Shown: positions 11,963-21,112, counted from the stretch's first letter. The stretch: 64,000 bases of DNA from FEN-1219 sp963810755 (GCA_963810755.1 CAWEOP010000009.1:310001-374000), one strand, 5' to 3'. Translations and numbers: made by a program. Notes: generated by a model from the sequence alone, not told the origin.

Positions 11963-11990
11963 TTGCAGCGAGTTGCGCGAGGCGTATCAT
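11963..11990 (+). promoter_or_regulatory. Possible sigma-70-type promoter
   Basis: TTGCAG at 11963-11968 and TATCAT at 11985-11990 are separated by 16 nt in the 213-bp gap between the divergent M49 peptidase and the secreted protein gene at 12072. They point toward the latter and lie about 80 nt upstream of its start. Both hexamers match the consensus only partly; nothing else supports it. Confidence 0.35.
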
Positions 11991-12071
11991 TCGCCGAGGT
12001 CCGAACGGGCGTGCCGAATCGGACCCAGCCACCGACGACAAAGAACAGGCGCGGATCACGAGGGGGGAACC

Positions 12072-12780
12072 ATGTGGCGCATCCATTCTGAGCAATCTCC
12101 ACGGCACTGCGATTCGCGGCCGCGCCGCGTCGCGGCGCGCCTCGAGTGCTCGCCGCCGTCGCGGTCGGTTCGTGACCGCTGCCGCGACGTTGCTCGCGCC
12201 GCAACCCTCGCTCGCCCAGGAGAGCTCCGCACGTCCGTGCACCGAAATCGAGAACGATACCGAACGGCTCGCGTGCTACGACCGCGCGCTGCGCCCCGCA
12301 CGCACCGCGGCGCCTGCCGCCGCACCAGCCGCCGCCCCGACTCCGCCGAGCGCGCCCGCGCAGGCGGCCGCGCCCGCCGCCGCCGCTGCGACGGTCACTG
12401 CCGCAGGCGCAGCGGCCACCGGCGAGCACATCGGCACCGCGACCACCGTCGAGCCGCGCACGGCACGCGCGGCGCGCACGGAAACCGCGCCCGCGGCGCC
12501 GGCCGCGCCGGCTAGCCCCGCGCCAGCGGGAGCTCCAGCGACATCCGCCGGGCAGGCTGGGATCGTGCCGATCGTCGTCGTGGACGTGCGCGAGCGCGCG
12601 GGACGCAACGACAAGATATTCACGACCGATCTCGGCGTCGTGTGGATGCAGACCGACAACGTCAGAACCACTTACCCACAGCCGCCATTCGAGGCGCAAA
12701 TCAAGCCCGGAATGATGGGGAGCTCGTTCCTCGTGATAGACGATCGCGGCCGGGCCGTCCGCGTGAAACGCAGCGAGTAG
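12072..12780 (+). CDS. Secreted Ala/Pro-rich protein of unknown function, frame uncertain at N-terminus
   Basis: I do not recognise this protein. A good ribosome site (AGGGGGGAACC) precedes ATG 12072. The first 20-odd codons from there do not stay in the frame of the main body; a stretch near 12143-12165 in another frame (VLAAVAVGS) and then TAAATLLAPQPSLAQ look like pieces of one signal peptide broken by two small indels. The mature part starts with CTEIENDTERLACYDRALR, a pattern seen at the start of several small periplasmic proteins. A long Ala/Pro-rich linker follows, then a compact C-terminal domain (IVVVDVRERAGRNDKIFTT to the end) with beta-strand character. The stop is 2 nt from the convergent DUF6152 gene. 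Only the part from about 12170 is certain. Confidence 0.5.
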
Positions 12781-12781
12781 C

Positions 12782-13879
12782 TCAGTCCGAGTCTAGGTGC
12801 TGATCGAGCCGGCCGAGCTCGCGCAAGTCGCGGTAATAGCTGTCGGGATCGCACGCGCCCTGTTCACCGATATCGACGTTGTCGTCGCGCGCGGAGCCGC
12901 GCTTACGAACGAGCGGCTGCGTGTAGTACGGGTCGTGGATCGTGATCGTGCGCTCGACAGCGAGCTTGTCGGCGCTGTAGTCGTAGCGCTCGACGACGCG
13001 CGTGCCCTCGCCCTTCATCGGCAAACCCGAGCCGTCCAGCCACGCCGGCAGCAAGTGCGTCGTCTCGATGACGAGCGCATTACCCTCCCAATGCCCCACC
13101 GAGAACCCTAGGGACGAATCGGGCGTCTCGGCCGTCGGTTTGCGGCCGTCCATCCACACGCGCCGCGGCGTGTTGTGCTCGACGTAGAGGAACAGGTAAT
13201 GATCGCCTGCGTCGACGATCTCCATGTTGTAGGGCGAGCCGATCAGCCTCGGCAGGCCGAGCGGCAGACAGCGCAACGCAGTGTCCTGCCAATGATCCTT
13301 CGACTCGAACACGCGCCGGCCTTCGGCCGTGAACGGCGTCGGCTTCGGCTCGAGATCGTCGACGGTGACGCGCCAGTGGTAGTTGTTGCGCCACGGGCCC
13401 GAGATATCGATCGGATAGTCGCCGCGTGTCTTGCCGTAGCCGAACGTCTTGCCGGCGGTCACGTGCACTTGGTTCGGATCCGGGGCGTTGCTGTCGCTGC
13501 CGCGGCCCGTAGCCACCCGCGAGCCGTCCGCCCGTACGACGCTGCGCACGTAGAGCTTCTTCACGCCGTTGCGGCCGACTTGGCCCGAGACCGTCACGGC
13601 ATCGCCGACCTTCAGGGTGCCCGCGTTCCAGCCGACCTGCGCGAGCGCGGTGATGCTGGACGCCTGGAGCTCCCAGTCCTGCGAGGAGCCGTCTTCGGCG
13701 TGCGTCGTGAGCCGATAGCGCACGTGCGGGTTGTTGAACCAGACCTGGGCGATCTCGCCCTTGAGCTCAGCGGTCTTGTCCGGATCGAACTCCGCGGAAA
13801 ACGAATGATGCGCGAACGCCGTGGCCGCCCCGCCGATCGCGAGGACGGCGGCCGCAATGACGCCAATACGCTCCACCAT
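12782..13879 (-). CDS. DUF6152 domain fused to a second secreted domain
   Basis: A 365-residue exported protein. From ATG 13879 (GGGAGC upstream) it has a signal peptide ending in AFA, then a DUF6152 domain (HHSFSAEFDPDKTAELKG, VWFNNPHVRYRL, WELQASSI, AGTLKVGDAVTVSG). The second half holds PWRNNYHWRV, CLPLGLPRLIGSPYNMEI and GFSVGHWEGNALVIETTHL. The same two modules occur as separate adjacent genes at 28431-29640, so this is a natural fusion of that pair. Families of this kind have no assigned activity that I know. It is divergent from the haem-propeller gene at 14038 across 158 bp, a shared regulatory region. Confidence 0.8.
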   Translation of the reverse strand: MVERIGVIAAAVLAIGGAATAFAHHSFSAEFDPDKTAELKGEIAQVWFNNPHVRYRLTTHAEDGSSQDWELQASSITALAQVGWNAGTLKVGDAVTVSGQVGRNGVKKLYVRSVVRADGSRVATGRGSDSNAPDPNQVHVTAGKTFGYGKTRGDYPIDISGPWRNNYHWRVTVDDLEPKPTPFTAEGRRVFESKDHWQDTALRCLPLGLPRLIGSPYNMEIVDAGDHYLFLYVEHNTPRRVWMDGRKPTAETPDSSLGFSVGHWEGNALVIETTHLLPAWLDGSGLPMKGEGTRVVERYDYSADKLAVERTITIHDPYYTQPLVRKRGSARDDNVDIGEQGACDPDSYYRDLRELGRLDQHLDSD

Positions 13880-14037
13880 ATAGCGCTCCCGAGGCACCGT
13901 ATCGATCACCCAAGGATACGCGTCCGCCGGAGCGCGGTGAACCGCCGGACTCGCCGACCTTGCATTCCACCGGCCGACCTGGATAGTGAGTTCCTGTCGC
14001 CGGCGACGGCGGCGCACAACAAACCCGGGGGGATAAC

Positions 14038-16158
14038 ATGGCGACGATCCGATCGGTGCCTGGCACCGCCGCTCTCTCAGCCGCTGCTCTTACTTCAATC
14101 ATTTCGCTTGCGACGCTCGTGGATGGCCGAGCCCTGGCGCAAGCGCCCGCGATCGACGCCGACGACATCGGCGGAGTCGTGACCAGCGCGAACGGCCCCG
14201 AGGCCGGCGTCTGGGTGATCGCGGAGACGAACGCGTTCCAGACGCGCTTCGCGAAGATCGTCGTGACCGACGACCGCGGCCGTTACGTCGTGCCCGACCT
14301 GCCCGCGGCCGACTATCAGCTCTGGGTGCGCGGCTACGGCCTCGCGGATTCGGACAAAGTAGCCGGCTCGCTCGGCAAGACCGTGAATCTCACGGCGAAA
14401 GTCGCGCCGTCGCCGGCGGTCGCGGCGCAGGTGTACCCCGCGATCTATTGGTATTCGATGCAGAAGGTGCCGAGCGCCGACGAGGTCAAGAACCTGCCGG
14501 GCGGCGTGAATCAGTACCTCGCGTCGGTCAAGAACCTGTCGTGCATCGGCTGCCACCAGATCGGCCAGCTCGCGACGCGCACGGTGCCGCACGAGTTCGG
14601 CCATGGGATGGAGGGCTGGGTGCGGCGCATCCAGTCGGGCCAGGCGGGCGGCCAGATGCTCACGTCCGCGATGAACCAGCTCGGCGGCGTGCCGCCGAAA
14701 TACCTCGGCGACTGGACGGATCGCGTTGCAGCCGGCGAGCTGCCGCACGCGCAACCGCCGCGGCCCAAGGGCGTCGAGCGCAACGTCGTCGCCACGGTGC
14801 GCGACTGGGCGACGCCGTCCGTCTACATGCACGACTTGAGCGGCACCGACCGCCGCAATCCCACGGTGAACGCCTACGGCAAGCTGTACGGCTCGCCCGA
14901 GCTCAGCACCGACGACTTCCCGATCCTCGATCCGAAGGCCAACACCGCGACATCGCTGCACGCGACGGTCGCCGACCCGAACACGCCGACCACGAAGAGC
15001 ACGCCGGCGCTGCAGCCGTCGCACTACTGGGGCACGGAGACGATCTGGGATAGCAAGGCGAACGCGCACAACCCGCGGCTCGATGAGCGCGGCCGCGTCT
15101 GGTACACGGCCGTCGTCCGCGCGCCTGACAACGCACCCTCCTATTGCAAGGCGGAGTCCGGTCACCCGTCCGCGAAATTGTTCCCGCTGCCGCGGTCGGG
15201 ACGGCAGCTTGCGGTCTACGATCCGAAGACTTCGAAGTACACGCACATCGACACGTGCTACTCGACTCACCACCTGGAATTCGCGGAGGACGCGAACAAC
15301 ACGCTCTGGACGAGCGGCGGCGGTCCGGTGGTCGGTTGGCTCAACCGCAAGGTGTTCGACGAAACCGGCGATGCCGGGAAAGCGCAGGGCTGGACGGCGT
15401 TCATTCTCGACACGAACGGTAACGGCAAGCGCGACGAGTACGTGGAGCCCGATCAGCCGCCCGATCCGGCCAAGGACACGCGCGTCAACGCGGGGTTCTA
15501 CGCCGTGATGCCGAGTCCCGCCGACGGCTCGATCTGGGGATCCGTCATCGGCTACCCCGGAGCGATCGTGCGCGTCGCGCCAGGTGCGAATCCGCCCGCG
15601 ACCGCGCTCTCCGAGATCTACAACGTTCCGATGCCGGGCTACGGCGCGCGCGGCGCGGACATCGACCGCAACGGCGTCGTCTGGGTGTCGCTCGGCAGCG
15701 GCCACATCGGCTCGTTCGATCGGCGCAAGTGCAAGGGGCCGCTCAACGGCCCGAAGGCGACCGGCGATCAGTGCCCCGAGGGCTGGAGCTTCTTCCGTTA
15801 TCCGGGCCCGGGCTTCGTCGGACGCCCGGATGAGAGCGTCGAGGCGAGCTATTACAGCTGGGTCGATCAGCACAACACGGCGGGCCTCGGCGCGAACGTG
15901 CCGATGTCCACCGGGAATCTGTCCGACGGCGTGCACGCGCTCGTGAACGGCGAGTTCGTGACGCTGCGCCTCCCGTATCCGCTCGGGTTCTACTCGAAGG
16001 GCTTCGAAGGACGAATCGACGACCCGAACGCGGGCTGGAAAGGCCGCGGGCTCTGGGTGCCGAGCGGCGACCGGACACCGTGGCTCAAGGAAGGCGGCAA
16101 AGGCACGAAGCCGCTGGTCGTGCACTTCCAAGTGCGGCCGGATCCGCTCGCGAAGTAG
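14038..16158 (+). CDS. Secreted carboxypeptidase-regulatory-like/beta-propeller protein with one c-haem motif
   Basis: A 706-residue exported protein. A signal peptide ends about residue 36 (RALAQA). Residues 44-122 form a carboxypeptidase-regulatory-like beta-sandwich (IGGVVTSANGPEAGVWV ... YQLWVRGYGLADSD). A c-type haem motif SCIGCH lies at 168-173. The rest looks like a Vgb/SMP-30 style beta-propeller with repeated strands such as DERGRVWYTAVV, EDANNTLWTSGGG and IDRNGVVWVSLG. It should be periplasmic or outer-surface, with haem attached by the Ccm system. Homologues sit in many gammaproteobacterial genomes without a proven role. The frame is clean, and an SRPBCC gene follows in the same direction. 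Confidence 0.8.
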   Translation: MATIRSVPGTAALSAAALTSIISLATLVDGRALAQAPAIDADDIGGVVTSANGPEAGVWVIAETNAFQTRFAKIVVTDDRGRYVVPDLPAADYQLWVRGYGLADSDKVAGSLGKTVNLTAKVAPSPAVAAQVYPAIYWYSMQKVPSADEVKNLPGGVNQYLASVKNLSCIGCHQIGQLATRTVPHEFGHGMEGWVRRIQSGQAGGQMLTSAMNQLGGVPPKYLGDWTDRVAAGELPHAQPPRPKGVERNVVATVRDWATPSVYMHDLSGTDRRNPTVNAYGKLYGSPELSTDDFPILDPKANTATSLHATVADPNTPTTKSTPALQPSHYWGTETIWDSKANAHNPRLDERGRVWYTAVVRAPDNAPSYCKAESGHPSAKLFPLPRSGRQLAVYDPKTSKYTHIDTCYSTHHLEFAEDANNTLWTSGGGPVVGWLNRKVFDETGDAGKAQGWTAFILDTNGNGKRDEYVEPDQPPDPAKDTRVNAGFYAVMPSPADGSIWGSVIGYPGAIVRVAPGANPPATALSEIYNVPMPGYGARGADIDRNGVVWVSLGSGHIGSFDRRKCKGPLNGPKATGDQCPEGWSFFRYPGPGFVGRPDESVEASYYSWVDQHNTAGLGANVPMSTGNLSDGVHALVNGEFVTLRLPYPLGFYSKGFEGRIDDPNAGWKGRGLWVPSGDRTPWLKEGGKGTKPLVVHFQVRPDPLAK

Positions 16159-16243
16159 CGCGGGCGGCATCTTTCAGGGGCAGTCGTCGAGAGAATTCAA
16201 ACAACACGCGTGCCGAGCTGCGCGCCACGGAGAACTGACGAAA

Positions 16244-16753
16244 ATGAAACACGTAGTCGCTACCCTCACCGCCCTCGGCGTCCTCGGTACTCTCGCCGCC
16301 GCGGCGACCGTGCTCGCCGCGGAGCCCCAGTACATGACGATCAAGATGGAGATCGACGTCGCAAAGCCCGCGAAGGATGTCTGGGCGAAGGTCGGCGGCT
16401 ACTGCGACATCGCGACCTGGCTCAAGGTGGACTGCATGGTCACCTCGGGCGACGGCGGCGTCGGTACCGTGCGCGTGCTCGCGGGCGGGCGCGTCACGGA
16501 GATCCTCGTCGGCAAGACCGACCTCTCGTACGGCTACACGCAACCCACCAAGGAAGGCCAGTTCTATAACCTCTACCACGGCTTCATGGAAGCGAAGCCC
16601 GTGACCGCGACGACCTCGAAGATCGTCTACACGCTCGTGTACGACGTGTCGGATAAGCCCGACCAGGCCGCGAAGGACGCGGACGTCGCTGGCCGCCGCA
16701 CGCGCTTCGAAGGCGCGCTGAAGACGATGAAGGAAATCGCCGAGGCGAAGTAG
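16244..16753 (+). CDS. Exported SRPBCC-family protein
   Basis: A 169-residue protein with a signal peptide (cleavage about residue 25, after VLAA) and a START/Bet v1-like SRPBCC fold. Characteristic parts are the first strand with IEIDVA-type alternation (MKMEIDVAKPAKDVWAKVG), GYCDIATWL, the GTVRVL strand, and the long C-terminal helix (RTRFEGALKTMKEIAEAK). Such domains bind hydrophobic ligands in a deep pocket; a periplasmic copy suggests ligand capture or transport. It follows the haem-propeller gene by 85 nt and is probably co-transcribed. A hairpin lies just after its stop. Specific ligand unknown. Confidence 0.82.
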   Translation: MKHVVATLTALGVLGTLAAAATVLAAEPQYMTIKMEIDVAKPAKDVWAKVGGYCDIATWLKVDCMVTSGDGGVGTVRVLAGGRVTEILVGKTDLSYGYTQPTKEGQFYNLYHGFMEAKPVTATTSKIVYTLVYDVSDKPDQAAKDADVAGRRTRFEGALKTMKEIAEAK

Positions 16754-16763
16754 GCTTCAACGG

Positions 16764-16791
16764 GCGCGCGTCTCGAGGCTCGAGCGCGCGC
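16764..16791. terminator. GC-rich hairpin between convergent genes
   Basis: GCGCGCG and CTCG arms pair with CGAG and CGCGCGC around a 5-nt loop with one bulged T. It sits 11 nt after the SRPBCC stop and 63 nt from the end of the convergent cyclophilin gene. It lacks a long T run, so it is at best a weak bidirectional terminator. Confidence 0.4.
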
Positions 16792-16853
16792 TCCCCTTTC
16801 GTCGCGCTGCTGCGCGCCCCACTCGTCGCGCTCGGCGCAACCCTCTTGTCGCG

Positions 16854-17561
16854 CTACTGCGCGACCGTTGCGCGCTCGATCATCGTCGGCTTCACCGTGA
16901 GCGACTCGAGATACGCGCCTCCGTCGGCCCACAGCCGTTCCTGGTCCAGACCGCCGCTCGGATCTCCGACCTGCACGAACTTGTCCACCGCGTCCATGCC
17001 GCTCACGACCTTGCCGAACACCGTGAAGTTGTAGCGCGGATCGGCGAGCCGGTTGTTCTCCGCGTAGTTGATGAACACCTGCGTCGAGTTGCTGTTCGCA
17101 CCGGCCTTCGCGAACGCGAGCGTCCCGCGTTCGAGCGCGAAGTACGTCGGATCGTCGTTGAACGTGCGGTTTTCCCATGCCTTGTGCGGCTCGCGCCAGT
17201 TGACGCCGAACTGCGCGACGAACCCCGGCACGACCCGCGATATCGGCGTGTCGTCGAAGAAACCCGACGTCACGAGCTCCACGAAGCGCTGCGCCGCGTT
17301 CGGCGCGGCCTCGGGGTACACCTCGATCACGAGCTCGCCGGCCGTGGTCTGCATGCGCACCGTTTGCTTGCGCGTGAGCGCCGGAGCCGCGTTCTCGCGG
17401 CCGGGCAGCGGCGGGAGCGCTGCAACCGCCGCGCCACCGCCGGGCGGTGCGGCGCCCGAAGCGGCGGTGCCGGGCGCGTTCTGCCTCTGGCAAGCGGCGG
17501 ACGACAGACCGAGGGTGAGCAGAGCGACGACCGCTGCGGCACGCACGATGCGAATGTTCAT
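16854..17561 (-). CDS. Cyclophilin-type peptidyl-prolyl isomerase, lipoprotein
   Basis: A 235-residue periplasmic protein. The signal ends in a lipobox (LSSAAC), followed by an Ala/Gly/Pro-rich linker, then a cyclophilin domain from about residue 65 (MQTTAGELVIEVYPEAAPNA). Within it are VELVTSGFFDDTPISRVVPGFVAQFG, the NSNSTQVFIN segment in place of the usual SQFFI, and NFTVFGKVVSGMDAVDKF. It should catalyse proline isomerisation during envelope protein folding. I start at ATG 17561, which has GGAG six bases upstream; a GTG at 17573 is in frame. Convergent with the SRPBCC gene. Confidence 0.88.
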   Translation of the reverse strand: MNIRIVRAAAVVALLTLGLSSAACQRQNAPGTAASGAAPPGGGAAVAALPPLPGRENAAPALTRKQTVRMQTTAGELVIEVYPEAAPNAAQRFVELVTSGFFDDTPISRVVPGFVAQFGVNWREPHKAWENRTFNDDPTYFALERGTLAFAKAGANSNSTQVFINYAENNRLADPRYNFTVFGKVVSGMDAVDKFVQVGDPSGGLDQERLWADGGAYLESLTVKPTMIERATVAQ

Positions 17562-17697
17562 GATGGGCTCCACGAGTGAATCCTCTCATTATCGACAGAC
17601 ATCGCGGGTGAGCACAAACGCGGGGGCAGCGCATCGAACGAAAAGCGCGCCGTCTTGCTCTACAATCGCAGCGCCTCGACGAACTCAGGACTTCGGC

Positions 17698-19324
17698 ATG
17701 CGCTACTCGGCCGCGTGGATCTTGCTTTGGTGTTTCTCCGGGAGCGCGCACGCGCTCGAGGTCTGGCTCGCAAGCACGGAACGCTGCAACAGCTGCGCGA
17801 TCTACGAGCGCGTAGCTCAGCAGCGGGGCTACGGCCGCGCGCTGCGCTACGGCAGCGGGGGCGGCGCCGTCACGATCCCGATCCTGTCGATCGACAAGGG
17901 CGTGCTCGCCGCGGACATCGCAAACCAGCTGCCCGTAGCCGACGGCCCGAAAAGCCCGAATTGGGACGTCACGCTCACGGTGATCGTCGTCGACGCGGGG
18001 CGCGTGATCACGGCGGGCAACATCGCGAGCTCGGCCGACAACAACGAGCTCAGGCACTCGGACGCCGTGATGTTTCCGCCTGCGGAGCCCGCGCCGAACG
18101 ATCCGTCACTGCACGATGAGGATCTCTACGCGGCGTTCTTCACGAGCCACTGGAATCTCGAATACTTCGTCGACATCGCGCTAGGCAAGCAGGCGGCTCG
18201 CGTACCTCATTCGCTGATCGACCTCGCGTCGCCCGAGCCCGCGAGCCTAGGACCCACGAACGTAATCCTGTGGGGCTCGAGCGGGACCCCGCTCGAAAAC
18301 GCGTTGTTCATCCCGACGCGCATTGCCGAGATCAGATCTGCCGTGGAGCGCGCGAATCTCGGCGCGGTCCGCTACTTCACGCTCTTCGGACACGGGCCGA
18401 ACGTTGCGGGCAACGACACGAGCTACATCGCCGACGGCGTCACACGCTTCCGGCGCGCCGATCTGCCGGCAGATTTCGGCGCCGACGCCGCGAGCTTGAA
18501 CAAAGTGCTCACGGGCGTGCTGCACACCGAACGAGCGCACACGTTGCTCGTCCAAGTCGGGCACTCTGGCCCGACGGGCTCGCCGCTCTGGGGCCATGGC
18601 CTCACGGTGACACCGGCGGACTTGGAGCCAATCGTGCACGAAGGCGCGGGCTCGATGATCATGGTGAGCGGCGCGTGCAACGGCGGCATGTTCGCGAAAG
18701 CCGCGCAGTGCGGTTTCTTCGCGGCGCACCCCGACGTGAAGGCATCGGGCTGCCAGCTATCGCCCGAGGCGCTCGAGACGTCGGACGACTACTTGCGCTA
18801 CTTCTTTCGCGCCGCCACGGGCGCGGCCGATACCGCGAAACGCAGCCGGCAGCCGACCACGCTGTACGACGCGCACTGGTACGCGGCGACGCGGCTCGAG
18901 AATCACCAGCTGAGCTATACGACCACCGATGCGCTGATCGACGACTATTTCGCGAGCCATCCCGAAGCGTTGCCCGCCGCGCTGACGGTCGCTGAGATCA
19001 GGAGCGCCGCGCGCACGATGACTCGCGCGGAGATCGAAGCCGTCGACGCGCTGACGAGCCGGCCTCGCGCCCGAGACGCGGATACCGCTGACCGGTTACG
19101 TCGACGCGAACCACGCCGCGGACGCGAAGCTCGCCGACGCGCGCGAGGCGGCGTCTGCGGAGCGCAATTCGATCACGGCGCTGCCCTACAAGCTGATGCT
19201 GCCGCTGCTCGCGCGGCGCGCCGCGTACGGCGCTCTGCGGGTCGAGGATCCCGCGTTCGCGGCGGCTGCGACTTGCGAACGGCAATCCCTACGCGCTTTC
19301 TTTCGAACGAGCGCCGTCAAGTAG
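17698..19324 (+). CDS. Secreted protein with caspase/C13-like His-Cys signature, one frameshift
   Basis: Unfamiliar exported protein of about 540 residues. A signal peptide (cleaved after SAHA) is followed by LEVWLASTERCNSC, a thioredoxin-like CxxC strand start, and the body has FTLFGHGPN, LVQVGHSGPTG and, about 55 residues later, MVSGACNGGMF. A His in a HGxxG-like turn followed by a Cys after a hydrophobic strand is the layout of clan CD cysteine peptidases such as C13 and caspase-like enzymes. The frame shifts by one inserted base near 19063; the continuation (LAPETRIPLTGYVDAN ...) ends at a TAG at 19324, though the last 25 residues are uncertain. The peptidase reading is my inference. Confidence 0.55.
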
Positions 19325-19388
19325 CTTGCACCGAACGCGGGCTGACGCGCCGACAATGCGCGCCGTTGGAGAGTGGACAGGCTGCGGC

Positions 19389-20111
19389 TCAGGTGTCGGT
19401 CGTTCGAAACACCGGCGAGCGCGTCTTCTTCAGGTAACCCGCGGTCAACCAGAAGAGCATGATCACCGCGAGCACGCCGAGCAGCACGCCGGTGCGCAGC
19501 GGCTGATCAGCCAGGTCGCCCACCTGCTTCATGTTGTAGAGGCCGAACGCAACGATCGGCAGCACCCAACCCAGCGGCGCGCTGTATTCCTTGACGAATA
19601 CGCGCGCCCAGTGGAAGTCGGACTCAGCTAGCGTTCGCCCGAGACCTCCGAAGCGCGGCCACCAACGCGGCACGCTGCGGCAATAGTCGTCGAACTTGGC
19701 GCCGAACTTCGCGCGCAGATATGCCTCCTCGGCGAGGATGATCGAGTGGTACATGAAGAGATACGCGGCGCAGATCCCCACGAGCGCGTACCCACTATTC
19801 GACGCGACACCCGCGCCTAGGACCATGAAGAATTTGCCCACGTACAGCGGGTTGCGGCTGTGCTGGAACAGCCCTTCCGTGACCAAGTCGTCCGCATACA
19901 CCCGGTGGCCTCTGCCGCCGCGCACGATATAGCGCAGACCGATCGTAGTGGCTCGCACGCTCTGCCCCCACGCGGCAACGATCAAACCGAGCACTGCGGC
20001 GATGAAGGGATCAGCGAACAAAGCCGGCCCCGGCACGAACAAGAACAGCAGTAGAAACGGTGAGAGCGTCGTGCGGAAACGGAAGAAGAAGTTGCCCAGC
20101 GCGACCATCAT
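19389..20111 (-). CDS. Isoprenylcysteine carboxyl methyltransferase (ICMT/PEMT)-family membrane protein
   Basis: About 240 residues with four or five membrane helices and the ICMT/phospholipid methyltransferase signature. HSRNPLYVGKF lies in the middle and EEAYLRAKFGAKFDDYC after it; these bind S-adenosylmethionine in the family. Bacterial members methylate lipids, fatty acids or unknown acceptors; the acceptor is not known here. The start ATG 20111 overlaps the stop of the CmoA-like gene (ATGA), so the two are translationally coupled. The coupling of a carboxy-SAM-type methyltransferase with a membrane methyltransferase is notable. Confidence 0.8.
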   Translation of the reverse strand: MMVALGNFFFRFRTTLSPFLLLFLFVPGPALFADPFIAAVLGLIVAAWGQSVRATTIGLRYIVRGGRGHRVYADDLVTEGLFQHSRNPLYVGKFFMVLGAGVASNSGYALVGICAAYLFMYHSIILAEEAYLRAKFGAKFDDYCRSVPRWWPRFGGLGRTLAESDFHWARVFVKEYSAPLGWVLPIVAFGLYNMKQVGDLADQPLRTGVLLGVLAVIMLFWLTAGYLKKTRSPVFRTTDT

Positions 20112-20920
20112 TTCACCGCGACGAAGCCAGCGAAGTTGTACCACTTGAAGAACACTTCCACCTCGCGAAAGCCCGCCTTGAGCAACAGATCGCGGTTCTC
20201 CTGGAGGCGATAGGGAATCAGGACGTTCTCGAGCGCCTCGCGCTTCTGCGAAATCTCGAGCTCGCTATAACCCATCCGGCGTTTGTACGCGTAGTAGCGC
20301 TCGATGAAGAGGCGGTTGAACAGCGAGCCGTCGCCGAGCACCTTCTCCACGAGCAACAGGCAGCCGTTGTCGTTCATGCCTGAATAGATGCTCGCCATCA
20401 GCTTCTCGCGGTTGAGCGGCCGGATGAACATCAGGGTCAGCACGAGCATGACGACGGACGCGTTCTCGAGCTTGATCCCTGCGTCGAGGTCGGCGCACTG
20501 GAGCTCGATCGCGTCTCGCAGCCCGAGCGTTTCGAGCTTGTCGCCGCACTTCTTCAACATCTCCGCGGATGAATCGACGCCGATCAGGCGCGCGTTGACC
20601 TCGAGTGACTTGCGCAATAGCGCAAGCGTCGTACCAGTGGAGCAGCCGAGGTCGTAGACGTTCGAGCCCTCGGTAGTGAAATAGGCGCCGAGCTCGACGA
20701 GCAACCGCTGAATCTCCGTATACGACGGTACGCTGCGGGAGACCATGTCGTCGAATACTCCGGCGACCTCGTTGTCGAACACGAAGTCGCCGACGCGAGC
20801 GCGCCGTTCTTTGAACACCTTGTCCGGCTGCTTGCTCGACAACACGTCCTGGACTTGGTTGGTCGCCATCGGCGACACGTCCTGAGGTTGGTTCCTCGCC
20901 ATCGACAACACCTCGATCAC
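20108..20920 (-). CDS. CmoA-like SAM-dependent methyltransferase (carboxy-SAM synthase homologue)
   Basis: Soluble class I methyltransferase fold of 270 residues, clearly related to CmoA, which converts SAM and prephenate into carboxy-SAM for tRNA wobble uridine modification. Matching parts are GDFVFDNEVAGVFDDMVSRSVP, VYDLGCSTGTTL (SAM loop), IGVDSSAEM, GYSELEISQKREALENV with the arginine that holds the carboxyl group in CmoA, and the C-terminal FKWYNFAGFVAVK. It has an extra N-terminal stretch with two similar segments (ARNQPQDVSP / ATNQVQDVLS). Starts at 20902 or 20869 are possible. No cmoB is next to it, so it may be a paralogue with another product. A terminator lies just upstream. Confidence 0.75.
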   Translation of the reverse strand: MIEVLSMARNQPQDVSPMATNQVQDVLSSKQPDKVFKERRARVGDFVFDNEVAGVFDDMVSRSVPSYTEIQRLLVELGAYFTTEGSNVYDLGCSTGTTLALLRKSLEVNARLIGVDSSAEMLKKCGDKLETLGLRDAIELQCADLDAGIKLENASVVMLVLTLMFIRPLNREKLMASIYSGMNDNGCLLLVEKVLGDGSLFNRLFIERYYAYKRRMGYSELEISQKREALENVLIPYRLQENRDLLLKAGFREVEVFFKWYNFAGFVAVK

Positions 20921-20950
20921 CCAACGCGGGGAGTTAGACGGCGAAGGCCG

Positions 20951-20976
20951 AAAAAAACGGTCGGGCGACCCCCGAC
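20951..20976 (-). terminator. Rho-independent terminator after the TonB-receptor operon
   Basis: On the minus strand GTCGGG and CCCGAC form a 6-bp stem with a 5-nt loop (GGTCG), followed by CG and seven Ts. It lies about 140 nt beyond the stop of the TonB receptor and 30 nt before the CmoA-like start, so it separates the two minus-strand units. Confidence 0.75.
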
Positions 20977-21112
20977 TCGAGGCCGGAGGGCTAGGTGGTC
21001 GGCGGCGAACCGCGGTTCGGCTTGGCCAGACGGCGGACCCCGTTGGTTCGAGCGGGTCTAGGAGGCTGGCGGAGGGTCCGCCGGCGGCCGCGGCGTAGCG
21101 GCGAGGCCGCGT

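Noticed and set aside
13175..14182. A 335-codon plus-strand frame over the DUF6152 fusion gene.
   Set aside because: No domain, and it would overlap the true start of the next gene; the minus-strand frame has clear family motifs.
14095..16170. A 691-codon minus-strand frame over the haem-propeller gene.
   Set aside because: Arg-rich, no recognisable motifs, and a by-product of high GC; the plus-strand gene has a signal peptide and domains.
20941..21112. GC-rich palindromes such as GAACCGCGGTTC at 21007-21018, considered as an operator.
   Set aside because: It lies after the receptor gene rather than before any start, and only the nearby T-tailed hairpin has a clear role.
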